From contig QWDQ01000002.1 in NCBI GenBank assembly GCA_003868215.1, positions 972,502 through 1,036,501 of the forward strand: DNA of 64,000 nucleotides, read 5' to 3'. The DNA is from Pseudophaeomoniella oleicola (Eukaryota; Ascomycota; Eurotiomycetes; Phaeomoniellales; Phaeomoniellaceae). The translations under genes and the position numbers were made by a program. Shown here in pieces: positions 31,307-41,733 of this stretch (positions within the stretch are counted from its first letter, which is position 1; each line of letters starts with the position of its first letter). The notes under the pieces were generated by a model. That model worked only from the letters and a program-made list of their open reading frames with translations, ran no database searches and was not told the origin of the DNA.

Positions 31307-33023
31307 TTAAGATCGCCCAAAGTCCTCTACTGAACTTGTTTGATACGGCATTGCCATCCCGAGTTTGCTTCCAACAACGGAAGACTACGTAAAGGGTCAG
31401 CAGGAATGGATCAATAACCGGAAAAGCAACGTACCTTGCACCCAAACACCAACCCAATTCGTTACCCTTGATCTTCTTCGCAACCTTGACTTCTCTCTCG
31501 ATCGGCATTTCATAACCCGTGTGCAGCAAGGCATTCATAAAACTCAAGTCAAGACACCATTCTGGACGATCTTTCAGCTCCTCAAGGGCGCCTTCGAATC
31601 CACTGAAACGATCCCAGTGCTTTTCTCCGGCACAGACCTCGGCAGTCAGATCATGAAGCTCCCTCAATGTGAACGAATCTGGCATTCCCAATGGCTTTGT
31701 ACGGTCGTAGAAATAGGAGAAAATGTACACATCCTCACGAGAAAAGGTCTTGTCGAGAGATGGCTGATGGACACCGTTGAACGAACAGGGGGCAAGCTTG
31801 CAGTCTGCTTCCTTGTACAGGATGCCCTCCGCGATAGCCCGGCACTGTGCCGGAAGGGATTCTTCTGGACCAACCATTGTCACTTCCACAACATTTCCAA
31901 GTGGATGATCCTCCGTGAGGGTCACATTGATCCTTTTCTTATAACCTGGAGCAATGCAAGCGTTGGGAACGGGAGCTGAGAGCCAGCTGGTATCTGTACC
32001 GTGCGCCTTGTGCATTTTCTCAACGACCAAACGATGGATCGCCTGTCTTGCGGACATGAGACCATACCCGAGATGGGAGTGCTGGTAGAGGGTGAAATCA
32101 CGTCCTCCAAAGCTGAGGTCGTACTTGTGGTCGCCCTCGGCAAGTTTCTCGGGCATACCTCCTTCTGGCGCGTCCTTGAAAGTAGGCTCGAATACAATCT
32201 GTGTTGAACCACCGCCCAAGTCAAACACGGCGGCAGTTGGTGTCTTATCTGGACCACCAATCTTTCCAAGCAAATAGTTCGTTGTAATCCAAGCATAGAC
32301 ACCTTCATCTTCTCCTTTCATGATCTCAACGCCACCCTTTTCTTTTGAGACGACAGGGAACGGGTAGACAGTCTCAAGCCGGGTACGGACTGCCTCCAGG
32401 ATCTTTTCGCTCATCTCAGGTCCTAACAGTCGTAGTCCAGCTGTAGCCTTGACCGCAACCGGAGTACACGATTTGTATTCATCAGGCACGGTCTTGACCG
32501 CCACATCCATGAGGATATCCAGACTTTTGGCGGCACCTTCAGCATCGCCCTTGTATGAACTCAACCCCGATGAACCGCCTCCTTCCCTCTTCTCGGTCAT
32601 CTTGAACTCTTCATGTTCCAGCTCTGGGGTCGGGCCACAGTTGTTGAACTTGTATACGTGAATCCTAGAGCCCGTGCTACCGGCGTCGACCATAAGAGCA
32701 TATTGAACCAGAGGCTTGGAGGCATCGTAAGGTTTCGTACATCTGGCTGTGGGCGAATTCGCAGAGGTATAAACGTTGCCGTGATGGCCACTGCTACTGC
32801 TGCTGCCGCTGTCGCCCGAAATATAGTAGATAACAATCAGGATGAACGCGATGATGCCTCCTGTCTTCAGGTATCGCGCACGCTGAGAAGAAGTCATCGA
32901 GTCTTGCATGGGTTCTGGCTGACTATGTTCGGAACCCTTAACCTGTTCTCTCTGGACAACTCGCCTGCGACTGGTATCGATTTGGGACACGGAACTTGTA
33001 TTCTTGTCGGCCCTATCTGACAT
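31307..33023 (-). CDS. GDA1: Golgi guanosine/nucleoside diphosphatase
   Basis: Exons 33023-31435 and 31367-31307 give 549 residues. A cytosolic N-tail, one signal-anchor helix (about 54-70; GGIIAFILIVIYYI), a short Ser-rich stem and a lumenal GDA1/CD39 domain follow. Apyrase-conserved regions are VDAGSTGSRIHVYKF (about 112), ATAGLRLL (about 193), VFDLGGGSTQI (about 266) and FSYFYDRT. The enzyme hydrolyses GDP to GMP in the Golgi lumen, which drives GDP-mannose antiport for glycosylation. The last intron (67 bases) is placed by a GTACGT donor after GWCLGA and keeps frame to a short tail ending in GRS. Without splicing the frame stays open for 64 more residues and runs into the neighbouring gene in antisense. 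Divergent from mitochondrial IF-3. Confidence 0.92.
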
Positions 33024-33431
33024 GCGGGGAGCCCGACAGAAAAGAAGATGGACAAGAAAGGTAAAGAGAACGAGAGAAAAGCGAGCGTCAGAATGGGAAG
33101 AGAAGAATGATGATGATGATGGCGACAGAGTGTTTTGTTCGAGGGAGAGAAAGGGTGGACCCGGTTTCTTTAGATAGAAAGTTGAGTTGGACTACGTTAA
33201 AAAGCCCCTTGCGATGTGGTCCCTTTATTGTCACTCAATTATCAATTAGTGAAGGAAATCCAATGAGCCAATGGCGCCTTGATCACCGTAATCTGGGGAA
33301 AGCCTAAAATTATTTGGTGAAGATAATCTATACAACGTGACATCTTTGTGCTTGTTGACTGTCGCATATAATTACCAGACACTGGCTGATCAGCAAGATC
33401 CTCGATACTGACTCGTTCTCTGAAGAGCGAT
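33024..33431. promoter_or_regulatory. Divergent promoter GDA1 / mitochondrial IF-3
   Basis: 408 bases between divergent start codons. An ATGATG triplet run occurs at about 33108-33122. No gene is seen. Confidence 0.5.
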
Positions 33432-34232
33432 ATGAGCCACTTCAGAGGGCTGATCACCCCGTCCGAGGCTCTATACCAAGCCTTTGTATCATATCGCCCA
33501 ACGATCAGAAACCGCACCGCTGTCCGATTACGTCCGGAACTGCAGAATATCAGGGCTCGGAGTACCTATGTGAACCGCCAATTCATCGGAGGAGCAAGAC
33601 CACAAAAAGGACCGGCGGAAGTCGACCAATTCCCAGACATTATCAAGAATTTCGATATAAGAGGCAGGCAAGTTCGCCTACTTGACCCCAAAACAAACAC
33701 AGTCGGTGGCCTGGTGGACCGCGATCGCATAGTCAGAAACCTTCAACATCGTGAAAGGCTGGAACAAGATGGACATGGTATCTTCGGCCCAGAGGGTGCC
33801 GGCAAGTCCGCAGTCGAGAACGACGAAATCTTTTTGATCCAAGTAGGCATGCAGCCCGACAAGACGCCCATCTGCAAGATCATGGAGAGAAAATTGCTCA
33901 TTCTGCAGAAATTGCAGAAGAAGAAGGCGGAGAAGGAAAGCGCGAAATCGGTGCGAGCTGGAGCACCGAAAGAAATCGAGGTGAACTGGGCCGTTAGCGA
34001 GAATGACTTGAATACAAAGTTACGGTTGATGGAAGGCTTTCTTCAGGCGGGCAAGAAAGTTGATATTGTGTTGGCCAATAAGAAAAGATCACGGAAAGCG
34101 ACTCCTGAAGAGGCTGAAAAGATTCTGGTCACCATAAGGGAAAAGTTACATGAGCTGGGAGCGAGGGAGAGTAAGCCGATGCATGGTCAATTACTGAGTC
34201 AGGCAACGTTGCACATAGAAAAGAAACCATAA
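33432..34232 (+). CDS. Mitochondrial translation initiation factor IF-3
   Basis: A single exon of 266 residues. An Arg-rich presequence (about 1-50; YRPTIRNRTAVRLRPELQ) precedes the IF3 N-domain (IRGRQVRLLDPKTNTVGG) and the linker and C-domain (KEIEVNWAVSENDLNTKLR, then FLQAGKKVDIVLANKKR). IF-3 keeps the small ribosomal subunit apart from the large one and checks the start codon; the yeast counterpart is Aim23. An insert around GIFGPEGAGKSAV contains a GxxGAGKS-like string, which is probably coincidental because no other P-loop features follow. Functionally it pairs with TUF1 and MRP17 in this window. Confidence 0.88.
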   Translation: MSHFRGLITPSEALYQAFVSYRPTIRNRTAVRLRPELQNIRARSTYVNRQFIGGARPQKGPAEVDQFPDIIKNFDIRGRQVRLLDPKTNTVGGLVDRDRIVRNLQHRERLEQDGHGIFGPEGAGKSAVENDEIFLIQVGMQPDKTPICKIMERKLLILQKLQKKKAEKESAKSVRAGAPKEIEVNWAVSENDLNTKLRLMEGFLQAGKKVDIVLANKKRSRKATPEEAEKILVTIREKLHELGARESKPMHGQLLSQATLHIEKKP

Positions 34233-34771
34233 AGATAGTTGACAATGAACTTGGTTTTACGTGTTTGCTTGAATCTGTGCACTTTGGGTTTTGGTTGTAT
34301 ATTTCCAACTGCCTCAACAGTAAACGACACCACCACCTGTCATCAAACCAAGATCGCTTCATAATGATTCTGTACTGGGTCAAATGCTGGCTCTGGATAT
34401 CCCTGATCCTCATGCTCAGCTTCCCAAATAACATCGAAATCGTTTGGGTGTGTCTCGTGCTCTCTGTTTCAGTGCTTGCTTATGGCGTACTTGAGTTGCT
34501 GCTTCTTCATGAACCGCCAGACATCATTCATCGGCCACAAGCCGGCGAATTCATTGAAGAGGCAATCTTGCTCTGGCATGAGATCCAGGCAATAATCCGG
34601 CCCTTAGGGTACTGACCTGCAATGTCGCTGTTCGCTGGTGGGGGTCAGCTACTCCAAGCTTCTAGACCAGCCTTGCCAGACGGAGCATGAGGACCGAAAC
34701 ACTGCCGCGATACAAATATCTTCGTCGTTGATCATATTCGACGGTGAAGTTCGACCCTTCGCTCTTCTCTC
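34233..34771. other. Convergent intergenic region with a doubtful small ORF
   Basis: Between the stops of IF-3 (plus) and ZRG17 (minus). A plus-strand ORF from ATG 34364 to 34615 would encode 83 residues with two hydrophobic stretches (LYWVKCWLWISLILMLSF and CLVLSVSVLAYGVLELLLL) and a soluble tail. There is no recognisable family and no clear promoter, so it may be chance within a 3' flank. Confidence 0.35.
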
Positions 34772-36238
34772 TCAACCCTCATCCACCACAAATTGAACTG
34801 TCACTTCCCATTTCTGGCCACTGCCACCACCATATCCCCCGCCCAACCGGTTTCGAACTGCACTGCTGATTCGTTCCCGAAGCCGAAGCAGGTTATCCTC
34901 CGAACCGTTCGCCCTTAACTTCAAATTGGCCATGCATAGTCCATAGTGGACTTGCCAGAACTTCGCATCTTGCACTTCAAGTACGAGAGGATCCGTCTCA
35001 ATGTCACGGATGACATCTTGAATAGCACCACCAGAATAAGACATCAACAACATTGAACCCAGAGTTTTAACAAGTCGAAATCCGAGGACAATCATGGCAA
35101 TTGCCATCGAACAAGATAACGCCTTGTCCAACCACGAATACATATTCAACGACAGCAAAGGAAGAAGTAGCAACAACGTCGAGCAGGACAGCGTGAGGAA
35201 ATGAGAGGGGTTGCTAAGCACTGACGGAAGAGATACAAATGCGCCGAACCGAGTAGCCTTTCCGATGCGAGCGTGGTTTTTGAGCCCTATGGCGGATACG
35301 AGGGTTGCAATGATAGCCAGGAGAACTGCTATATCTACAGACCCAGGTGTGACTCTTTCGTGCTTATGTGCTCGATGCGATTCATGACCCATTCCTTCCG
35401 TGGCATGTTTGAAGTTGTGCGACAGAAGATCCGCACCCATAAATGCGAGGAGAACGGACATGGCGAATCCTGCTAGTACCTCGACCCGTTCTAACCCAAA
35501 TGGATGACGCAAACTTGACCTTTTCCATACTTCGAAATTGGACAGGACATCCACGACTACGCAAAGTAGCGCACCGAGGGAATCGTAAAAGAGCAGATGC
35601 GACAGAGCTGTCATTGCAAGCGAACCATGAGCGCTCCACAGAACATGCGCAGCCACCAGCATGTGACATAAACACCAATAAAACCGTGTCTTTTGCTCTT
35701 TGGACATACTCGCGCGACATTCCGCAAATGTGGGAATTGGAAGAGAGTTAGGAAGCGCTTGTGGAGCTCGTGCAGGAGGCTCCTGGAAGATTTGATGGGA
35801 AACGCTTGAGTGCTTATACTTGTGGCCTCGACGTTGGCCAATGTTCTGATTCATCCTTAAGTTAGCGATACGTTTGTTGACGGGCGGAGGCGGCCCTTTG
35901 GGAGGAGGTTCCACGGGTATACGAACTGATTTCACGACTGGAGACTTTGCCAGGGTTGTCGTCTGGAAGTTGAACGGCGATCCACTTCCATCTTCGCTCT
36001 TCCCCGAGCTATTGCCATTGCTCCCGACAGACATAGAGCTGTATATGGAAGCGGGCGAAGCCAGAGGTGCCGACATCGAACCGAAGCGGAAATGCTGGCT
36101 TGACGGCGACAATGTATTGGAGTCAAACACCACGCTTCCTGGAGAGTTTGGAGGGAGATTAGAGACCCCAAGGCCATCGTTGCTCTCCTCCAGAGGCGAG
36201 TCGGCGGGCGTCTCAATTCTGGGTAGATCGGACGCCAT
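34772..36238 (-). CDS. ZRG17: Zinc transporter of the CDF family, Zrg17-like
   Basis: A single exon of 488 residues. A Ser/Pro-rich cytosolic tail of about 180 residues precedes a cation diffusion facilitator core with about six membrane helices (FYWCLCHMLVAAHVLWSAHG, LLFYDSLGALLCVVVDVLSN, HPFGLERVEVLAGFAMSVLL and others). A His-containing loop (HESHRAHKHERV) lies between helices 4 and 5, then a C-terminal cytosolic domain. The family signature HPFGLERVEVLAGF is clear. In helix 2 the typical metal-site HxxxD pair is reduced to a DxxxA/D arrangement (FYDSLGALL), as expected for Zrg17, which works as a heterodimer with Msc2 to bring zinc into the ER. It shares a 223-base divergent promoter with DSC1. 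Confidence 0.87.
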   Translation of the reverse strand: MASDLPRIETPADSPLEESNDGLGVSNLPPNSPGSVVFDSNTLSPSSQHFRFGSMSAPLASPASIYSSMSVGSNGNSSGKSEDGSGSPFNFQTTTLAKSPVVKSVRIPVEPPPKGPPPPVNKRIANLRMNQNIGQRRGHKYKHSSVSHQIFQEPPARAPQALPNSLPIPTFAECRASMSKEQKTRFYWCLCHMLVAAHVLWSAHGSLAMTALSHLLFYDSLGALLCVVVDVLSNFEVWKRSSLRHPFGLERVEVLAGFAMSVLLAFMGADLLSHNFKHATEGMGHESHRAHKHERVTPGSVDIAVLLAIIATLVSAIGLKNHARIGKATRFGAFVSLPSVLSNPSHFLTLSCSTLLLLLPLLSLNMYSWLDKALSCSMAIAMIVLGFRLVKTLGSMLLMSYSGGAIQDVIRDIETDPLVLEVQDAKFWQVHYGLCMANLKLRANGSEDNLLRLRERISSAVRNRLGGGYGGGSGQKWEVTVQFVVDEG

Positions 36239-36461
36239 GACGGCGAGAAGTCGATGTCCAAAGGGAAAGGAACGATCGGTATAGTCTGTAATGTACAGTA
36301 ACGGTCGGGTGGTCCTCGGCTCTCCAATGCTTGGCGCTCTCCGCGGAAGTTACGTAAGATACAGTATTGTATCAGGAGCTCCTTCAGAACAACTAATCAC
36401 TCATCTCCCGTCAATCAACCATGACCTGTTACTTGCCTCGGTGACTGGGGAGAATGACGAG
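36239..36461. promoter_or_regulatory. Short divergent promoter ZRG17 / DSC1
   Basis: 223 bases between the two start codons, taking DSC1 to start at 36462. An upstream ATG at 36291, in frame with DSC1, would add 57 unlikely residues ahead of the hydrophobic start. Confidence 0.55.
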
Positions 36462-38876
36462 ATGCCTGAAATTGAAGCTCCTCGTCTGATGTTCTTGGTG
36501 GTGATGTTGATGTTCTTTTATTTCTCTCCAGATCTGCCGCAGTCGACACCAAGTCAACGTGATGAACGTGGGAATAAGATCGATGACGCCAAATACGCCT
36601 ATGGATCTATGTTGAATTCCACATATGGGCAGTTTGATCCAGTGAAGGGAGGATGGCTGAATGTGACTGGACTGAGAGAAGATGATGGGTACTCGTGGAC
36701 TTCGTTGCCAGACGTCCAGGAGAAAGCTCGTGGTCAGCTGTTGTCCATCCAACAGACGTATGGCGATGAGACAAAGAAGTCATACGCTGAGGCAAGACAG
36801 ATACGTATGCCGCTTTATGTGAATGTCAGTGGAAGCGTGGAAGGACGATTTGTGAAAAGCGAAACGCAAATCCCTCTCTCGGCCATCAATTTGACTGCAC
36901 TTGTTCCGGGGAATGAGTACGTTACGAACGAGTTCAGTCGGAACGTCACAGACAAAGAGGGCGAGATCGCGATAGGGCTCGTGGAAGAGGGTCTGACTCT
37001 TTGGGAAGAAGGAAGACCTTCAGTGAGTACGATCGTTGCGGATGCGGCTATTTACACAAGTTCATCGCCAGGTAGCGGTTGGGACCTGAGACTTCATGGT
37101 GTCCATTTGCATTCTGCAGGATTGATTGTTCTGACGACAACAAGTGAAAAATATGATGGGATCTTTGCTCTTCCGCAATTCTCGTTGAACGAAAATGACT
37201 TTGAGCTTTCTAAACAACTCCTGAACCTGTCGATTGCCCGGGGCATAAGAAAATGGGAAAGATTCGCTGAAGGGCCTCCTGTCTCTCCTTGGACTGCAAA
37301 CGTCTTCGATGCAGGCTCGACCTTGTTTCCTACACCGGCGTGCGAATTCATCATGTATTTGCAACAGCATCCGATCTACTTGTCATCATCCCCAGACGAC
37401 GCTTCTGTTATCAAAACTATAGAGGATGAGTTGAAGCGGCCTATGGGTGCCCCAATCCCGACTCCTCCACCGATGACGATGTCCGCAACTATATTCTCTC
37501 CCGATTGTGGGTTTGTTCTTCAGAGTCGCGGTCGGCCAGACAGCAACGAGGTTCCAAACCATCTGACGGGTCCAAGAAGAGAGGTTTTCTGGGGCTTAAC
37601 GCGAAATCTTGTCCTTGCATTGATCATTGTCCTAGGGACGCAGATTACTCTACTCAAGAGACAAGTCGACGAAGCTTCCACCCCATCCACCAGGAGCCGC
37701 ATCAGTTTCCAGTCTATTGGGCTGATGGCAATGGGTGATGGTTTAATGATATCTGCACTGATCGGCTTCTTGATGATTAACCAATCGGTCTTCCTCCTTA
37801 TCGCTGGGGCTTCGTTCTTGTGCTTTTTCAATCTTGCAGTTGTGGAGATGAAGTTCATTTTCGATATTTGGACGGTCCAAGTTGGTGATTTGTTGCAGAG
37901 GATGAGAGAACGAGAGAGGCAACAGGCGCAAGCCGCTGAGAGGGAAGCCGAAAGAACGCCCGCTGCTCCAGCACCACAGACAGCCACAGCTACAACAGTC
38001 ACTAGACCAGCGGATACAGGCGCCACTCCAGTCATCATACCCCCAGATCAAGAAGTAGAGATTGCGGCGGAGGAAGACGAGCGATTGCTGCCGACAACCA
38101 ACCCCGCTAATACCGTCCAACCACAGAGGAGAATAGGTTCTGACTTTGGAACAATATATGCACGATTCTACTTCACGATTCTTGCCACTGTTCTTATTTC
38201 TATCTGGGCATACTCCTGGCCGAAAGCACTCCGGTCAGCCTACGTTAACATTTTGACTTTTGTCTATCTTTCGTTCTGGGTTCCACAAATCTACCGAAAT
38301 ACAATGCGGAACTGCCGCAAAGCATTGCGATGGGAATATGTGTTCGGGATCAGCATCTGTCGCCTTGTGCCAATTGTCTACTGTTATGCGAAAGAGCGGA
38401 ATACCATGTCAGTCGACATCAATCCGACCGGAGCATTTTTTTTCATAGGATGGGTCTGGATTCAAGTCATAGCTCTCCTCAGCCAACAATTTCTTGGGCC
38501 GCGGCTGTTGGTCAAAGAAAGCTGGTGTCCTCCGGCATACGATTATCATCCAGTTCTTCGAGACGATACAGACGATCCGGAGGCCGGTAGGACATTACCA
38601 GTTGGCTTTCTGGCATCTGCATCTGAGGTGAAGGAGAGTGACGGAAGGGATAAGGGCAAGAATGTGAAGCTTTTTGATTGCGCAATCTGCATGCAAGAGA
38701 TTGAGGTACCGGTGATTTCGAAGACTGAAGGAGAAGGTAGAGGAGCTTCATGGTTGGGCAGGACAAATTACATGGTCACTCCATGCCGGCATATATTTCA
38801 CAGTCAATGCCTGGAAGGCTGGATGAGACTTAGGCTTGTATGCCCAGTTTGTAGAGAAGGATTGCCTCCCATATAA
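36462..38876 (+). CDS. DSC1: Golgi/endosomal Dsc E3 ubiquitin ligase, RING subunit (Tul1/DscA)
   Basis: A single exon of 804 residues when started at 36462, which puts a hydrophobic signal segment at the N-terminus (APRLMFLVVMLMFFYF). A large lumenal domain with several N-glycosylation sequons follows, then about seven membrane helices (about 37580-38500) and a C-terminal RING-H2. RING ligands are CAIC (about residue 740), CRHIFH and CPVC. This layout matches yeast Tul1 and fission-yeast/Aspergillus Dsc1/DscA. The complex ubiquitinates membrane proteins with exposed polar residues in the Golgi and endosomes and, in many fungi, activates the SREBP sterol factor. The cytosolic loop after the second helix is Ala/Thr/Pro-rich. 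The linked ZRG17 gene also belongs to the secretory membrane system, but that is only proximity. Confidence 0.92.
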   Translation: MPEIEAPRLMFLVVMLMFFYFSPDLPQSTPSQRDERGNKIDDAKYAYGSMLNSTYGQFDPVKGGWLNVTGLREDDGYSWTSLPDVQEKARGQLLSIQQTYGDETKKSYAEARQIRMPLYVNVSGSVEGRFVKSETQIPLSAINLTALVPGNEYVTNEFSRNVTDKEGEIAIGLVEEGLTLWEEGRPSVSTIVADAAIYTSSSPGSGWDLRLHGVHLHSAGLIVLTTTSEKYDGIFALPQFSLNENDFELSKQLLNLSIARGIRKWERFAEGPPVSPWTANVFDAGSTLFPTPACEFIMYLQQHPIYLSSSPDDASVIKTIEDELKRPMGAPIPTPPPMTMSATIFSPDCGFVLQSRGRPDSNEVPNHLTGPRREVFWGLTRNLVLALIIVLGTQITLLKRQVDEASTPSTRSRISFQSIGLMAMGDGLMISALIGFLMINQSVFLLIAGASFLCFFNLAVVEMKFIFDIWTVQVGDLLQRMRERERQQAQAAEREAERTPAAPAPQTATATTVTRPADTGATPVIIPPDQEVEIAAEEDERLLPTTNPANTVQPQRRIGSDFGTIYARFYFTILATVLISIWAYSWPKALRSAYVNILTFVYLSFWVPQIYRNTMRNCRKALRWEYVFGISICRLVPIVYCYAKERNTMSVDINPTGAFFFIGWVWIQVIALLSQQFLGPRLLVKESWCPPAYDYHPVLRDDTDDPEAGRTLPVGFLASASEVKESDGRDKGKNVKLFDCAICMQEIEVPVISKTEGEGRGASWLGRTNYMVTPCRHIFHSQCLEGWMRLRLVCPVCREGLPPI

Positions 38877-39070
38877 GATAGTCTTATCTTTGTCAAATGC
38901 TTCATTGGTTTGCTTGAAATGTACACTCCTATGTACGGTTTCCGTAGCGGCAATTTGCGCAACACCTCCGCTGGCCCACGTCCCCAGCATCCTAGCTATA
39001 AGCACCTTGTATGTTTCAACCACGCCGATGAAATGATCCCTACTCTCCGTGTGCAGCACTGAGCTGCAGA

Positions 39071-40175
39071 ATGGCTACATCCCCTTCGTCACCAAAGAGA
39101 GAATTTCCAAAGTTCATCGATGAGCCGAATGTGCATGATCTAGAACCCAATGAACAGCGAACGCGCAGTGGGAGTACCGCGCATAAACGTTCACTATCCG
39201 GCAGCTTCTTTTCACGGTTTCCATTGCTGAGGACAACGTCTAGTGAGAAGGGCATTTTAGATGCGACCAATATCCAAGACAGGCCTCCAACTGGAGCGGC
39301 GTTAGCAGGAGCGCTTCAACAGAAGAAATCAAGAAAGAGGAAAGGATCTCTCAGGAAGGTAGCATTGTTAGGAGGTCGAGATAGAAAAGGATCGGATACA
39401 AAGTCAAGGTCGCCATTAGCAAGTCCGAACTCCTTACAGGAGCCTACCCTCCCTTTTACCGTCATAACCGATCATGAGGCTACTCCACGCCAGAGTCATG
39501 ATCACCCCACGACAAAGCTCCCCCCGCCGAAATGGGCTGGTCCAAGGGACTCAATCACGTCCATTGACTCAAGTACGCCATCAGTAGATCCCCCCTCATC
39601 GGTCAACTCAGTTATGAGCCCTACAGCCCCAACCGACGCTTCGCTCACCGACGACGACGAGTCAATGGCCTTTCCCCGATTGCAAGAAGACACGTTGCAC
39701 ACACAAAATCCATCCAACCAAGATTCATACTTTCCACCTTCCGATACGATTATCAAAGGATCATCAATACGGAAGACTTCTCCGCTTGCTACACAGTCTC
39801 AAGGAGGAGCTCTGTCACCGGCGATGGAGGAAGAATGGGATTATACAGAAACCGCATACTGGGGCTATGTCATATTGATCGTCACGTGGCTTGTATTTGT
39901 CATTGGAATGGGTTCATGCTTCGGAGTTTGGTCGTAAGTATCTCGATGAATTCCAAGTGCTCTGTTGCTGACTGTTTTCCTTCTAAAGCTGGTCGTGGGA
40001 CGTTGGAGAGACCCCATATGCGCCCCCAGAATTGGAAGATGATCCAACTTTGCCTATTGTGGGATATTATCCAGCGCTCATGGTCCTGACAGCGGTCATG
40101 GCCTGGATATGGGTTCTAATAGCTTGGATCGGATTGAAATACTTCCGTCATGCTGATATGAAATCTGACGATTGA
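39071..40175 (+). CDS. Uncharacterised fungal protein with two C-terminal membrane helices
   Basis: Exons 39071-39933 and 39989-40175 give 349 residues; the intron is 55 bases (GTAAGT donor, CTGAC branch). The first 260 residues are Ser/Pro/Lys-rich and probably disordered (KKSRKRKGSLRKVALLGGRD). Two hydrophobic helices follow: YWGYVILIVTWLVFVIGMG, just before the intron, and YYPALMVLTAVMAWIWVLIAW in exon 2. They are joined by a short acidic loop (WSWDVGETPYAPPELEDD) and the protein ends KYFRHADMKSDD. The hairpin arrangement is clear but I do not recognise the family. Only splicing gives the second helix, so single-exon annotation would truncate the protein. Confidence 0.75.
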
Positions 40176-40498
40176 TATGTAATGGATGACATTGACTTTA
40201 CTTTTCACACAATGACCAGAAAAACTGCATGTGGGCATTTGACATCACCCTCAAAATGCTTCAGTTACGATCAGTCTACGCGATTGTGCGAGCAATGCCT
40301 TTAGGAATGGACCTGATAGACGGAAGGTATGTCAATAATTTTCGAAGTCATGAAAGCTAAGCTGACCAATTTTGAGCGCCATCCTACCCTGCCTTTTGTC
40401 CAACCCATGGGTATCGTAATAGGGAGTACGATCACCCTATAGATCCGAACCCCTCCCAGAACGCCAAACACAGCTATCAAACGCCAAATATACGGTGA
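40176..40498. other. Convergent intergenic region with a tiny Cys-rich ORF
   Basis: Between the two-helix gene (plus) and DUG3 (minus). An ORF at 40212-40304 would encode 30 residues containing CGH, then C, and CEQC, a zinc-ligand-like spacing. It is too short to judge and has no second exon that I can support. Confidence 0.3.
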
Positions 40499-41733
40499 TC
40501 AGGCTTCCAGGCGCAGATCCCCTGTTTTATTGACGACGCCTGACAAATATCCATTGGTCAATGGCTTGGGAATAGGCAATGGGGTATCTGATCTGCTAAC
40601 AGACTCGGAAGGCGCTGGCGTGAGTGTTGGCCCGCCTGGCGCTTTCGCAACGAGCCCGTTTTCCTGGGCGAATGAGGAAGAACGTTCTGCTGAAGGATCT
40701 GGATCATAGAACTCGTCCTTAATGGGCCGCACATAGACCGTTTGGTTGCAAATCGATAAAATGGTGTTTGTTGGCACAGCAAGCCAGTTGTCTGTTTGGA
40801 TTTTAGTCACAGATAAACCCGTAGGGTTAGCAGAACTTACGTCGCTCGAAAGTCAACGGCTCGCTTGCCACCAATACAACGTCTGACGCCTTGTCTCTTC
40901 TTTCCATCCTGAATTCACCTTTTTGTGGACCCTCTACCCAATCACTGCCAGCGGAATAATAAAGACTAGCGGCAGCATCGGTTTTGCTGCTGACATATCG
41001 CGAAACGACCACCGAATGCCCATCCGTGATTGCAAAATTCAGCAAACTTCTCGTTTCAACTTCGCCAAGTTTATGCTCCGCAGGGATAGCTTTGACGAAT
41101 GCGTTGATGGTAGCGATCGTTTTCTTCATCACTTTTCGTAGTACCCTTTCTCCAAAACCGTTCTCTGGTGTTGAACTTGGATCAACTCCCTCTTGCTCTA
41201 AAAGATGTAGGTATAGAGCGAAGGCCCATTCCGAATCAGTCCCACCTTTGACACCAAGGTACCATTTGTCGTTCAACGAGTCCGCTAGAGGCCGCTTGAC
41301 GTATTCCCAACCGCCGATGTTGCCATTGTGCATCCACATCAACGTATTGTGTTGAAATGGATGGCAGTTATTTTCTGCCAACGAACCAGAACCCTCGGTA
41401 GTCGCCCTCACGTGGGCAAATATGAGAGACGAACAAGTTTTTGGAGCCAATCGTTCTAAATTGGCACAATTCCATGCCGGTAGCGTAGACGTGAAAATGC
41501 ACGGGTCTGGTCCAAGAGAAGGATCGGTATACCAACCGATCCCGAAGCCGTCTCCATTGATTGGCCGTCGCCTATCAAGTCGTAGACGACAGTCATACGA
41601 TTGTGTCAGGATCGAATGGGATGGCTCTGTGATCAGTTTCGACAGTATGATCGGTTTCGATCCCTTGTAAAGCTGAGAATGTCAACGGTTTATTCAGACG
41701 ATATCTGACAGCACTTACCAAGAATCGACACAT
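40499..41733 (-). CDS. DUG3: Glutamine amidotransferase, glutathione degradation (DUG complex)
   Basis: Exons 41733-41719, 41672-40841 and 40791-40499 give 379 residues; introns are 46 and 49 bases. It is a class II (N-terminal nucleophile) glutamine amidotransferase: the start MCRFLLYKG supplies the catalytic Cys2. Further motifs are NGDGFGIGWY, FAHVRATTEGSG, WMHNGNIGGW and GGTDSEWAF. In yeast Dug3 works with Dug2 and Dug1 to cleave glutathione in the cytosol. The first exon is only 15 coding bases and carries the catalytic cysteine, so a gene model without it would look like a dead enzyme. The second splice restores the expected ERHNWLAVPTNTIL segment. The final 70 residues are Pro/Ser-rich and variable. 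Confidence 0.91.

Noticed and set aside
33770-33830. P-loop-like GxxGAGKS string in mitochondrial IF-3
   Set aside because: IF-3 is not an NTPase and no Walker B or other nucleotide motif follows; treated as coincidence.
34364-34615. Two-helix small membrane ORF
   Set aside because: Not accepted as a gene: it lies in a convergent 3' region, has no recognised family and no promoter signal. It is mentioned in the intergenic entry only.
36291-36461. Upstream ATG extending DSC1 by 57 residues
   Set aside because: It would bury the N-terminal hydrophobic signal; the start at 36462 fits the family.
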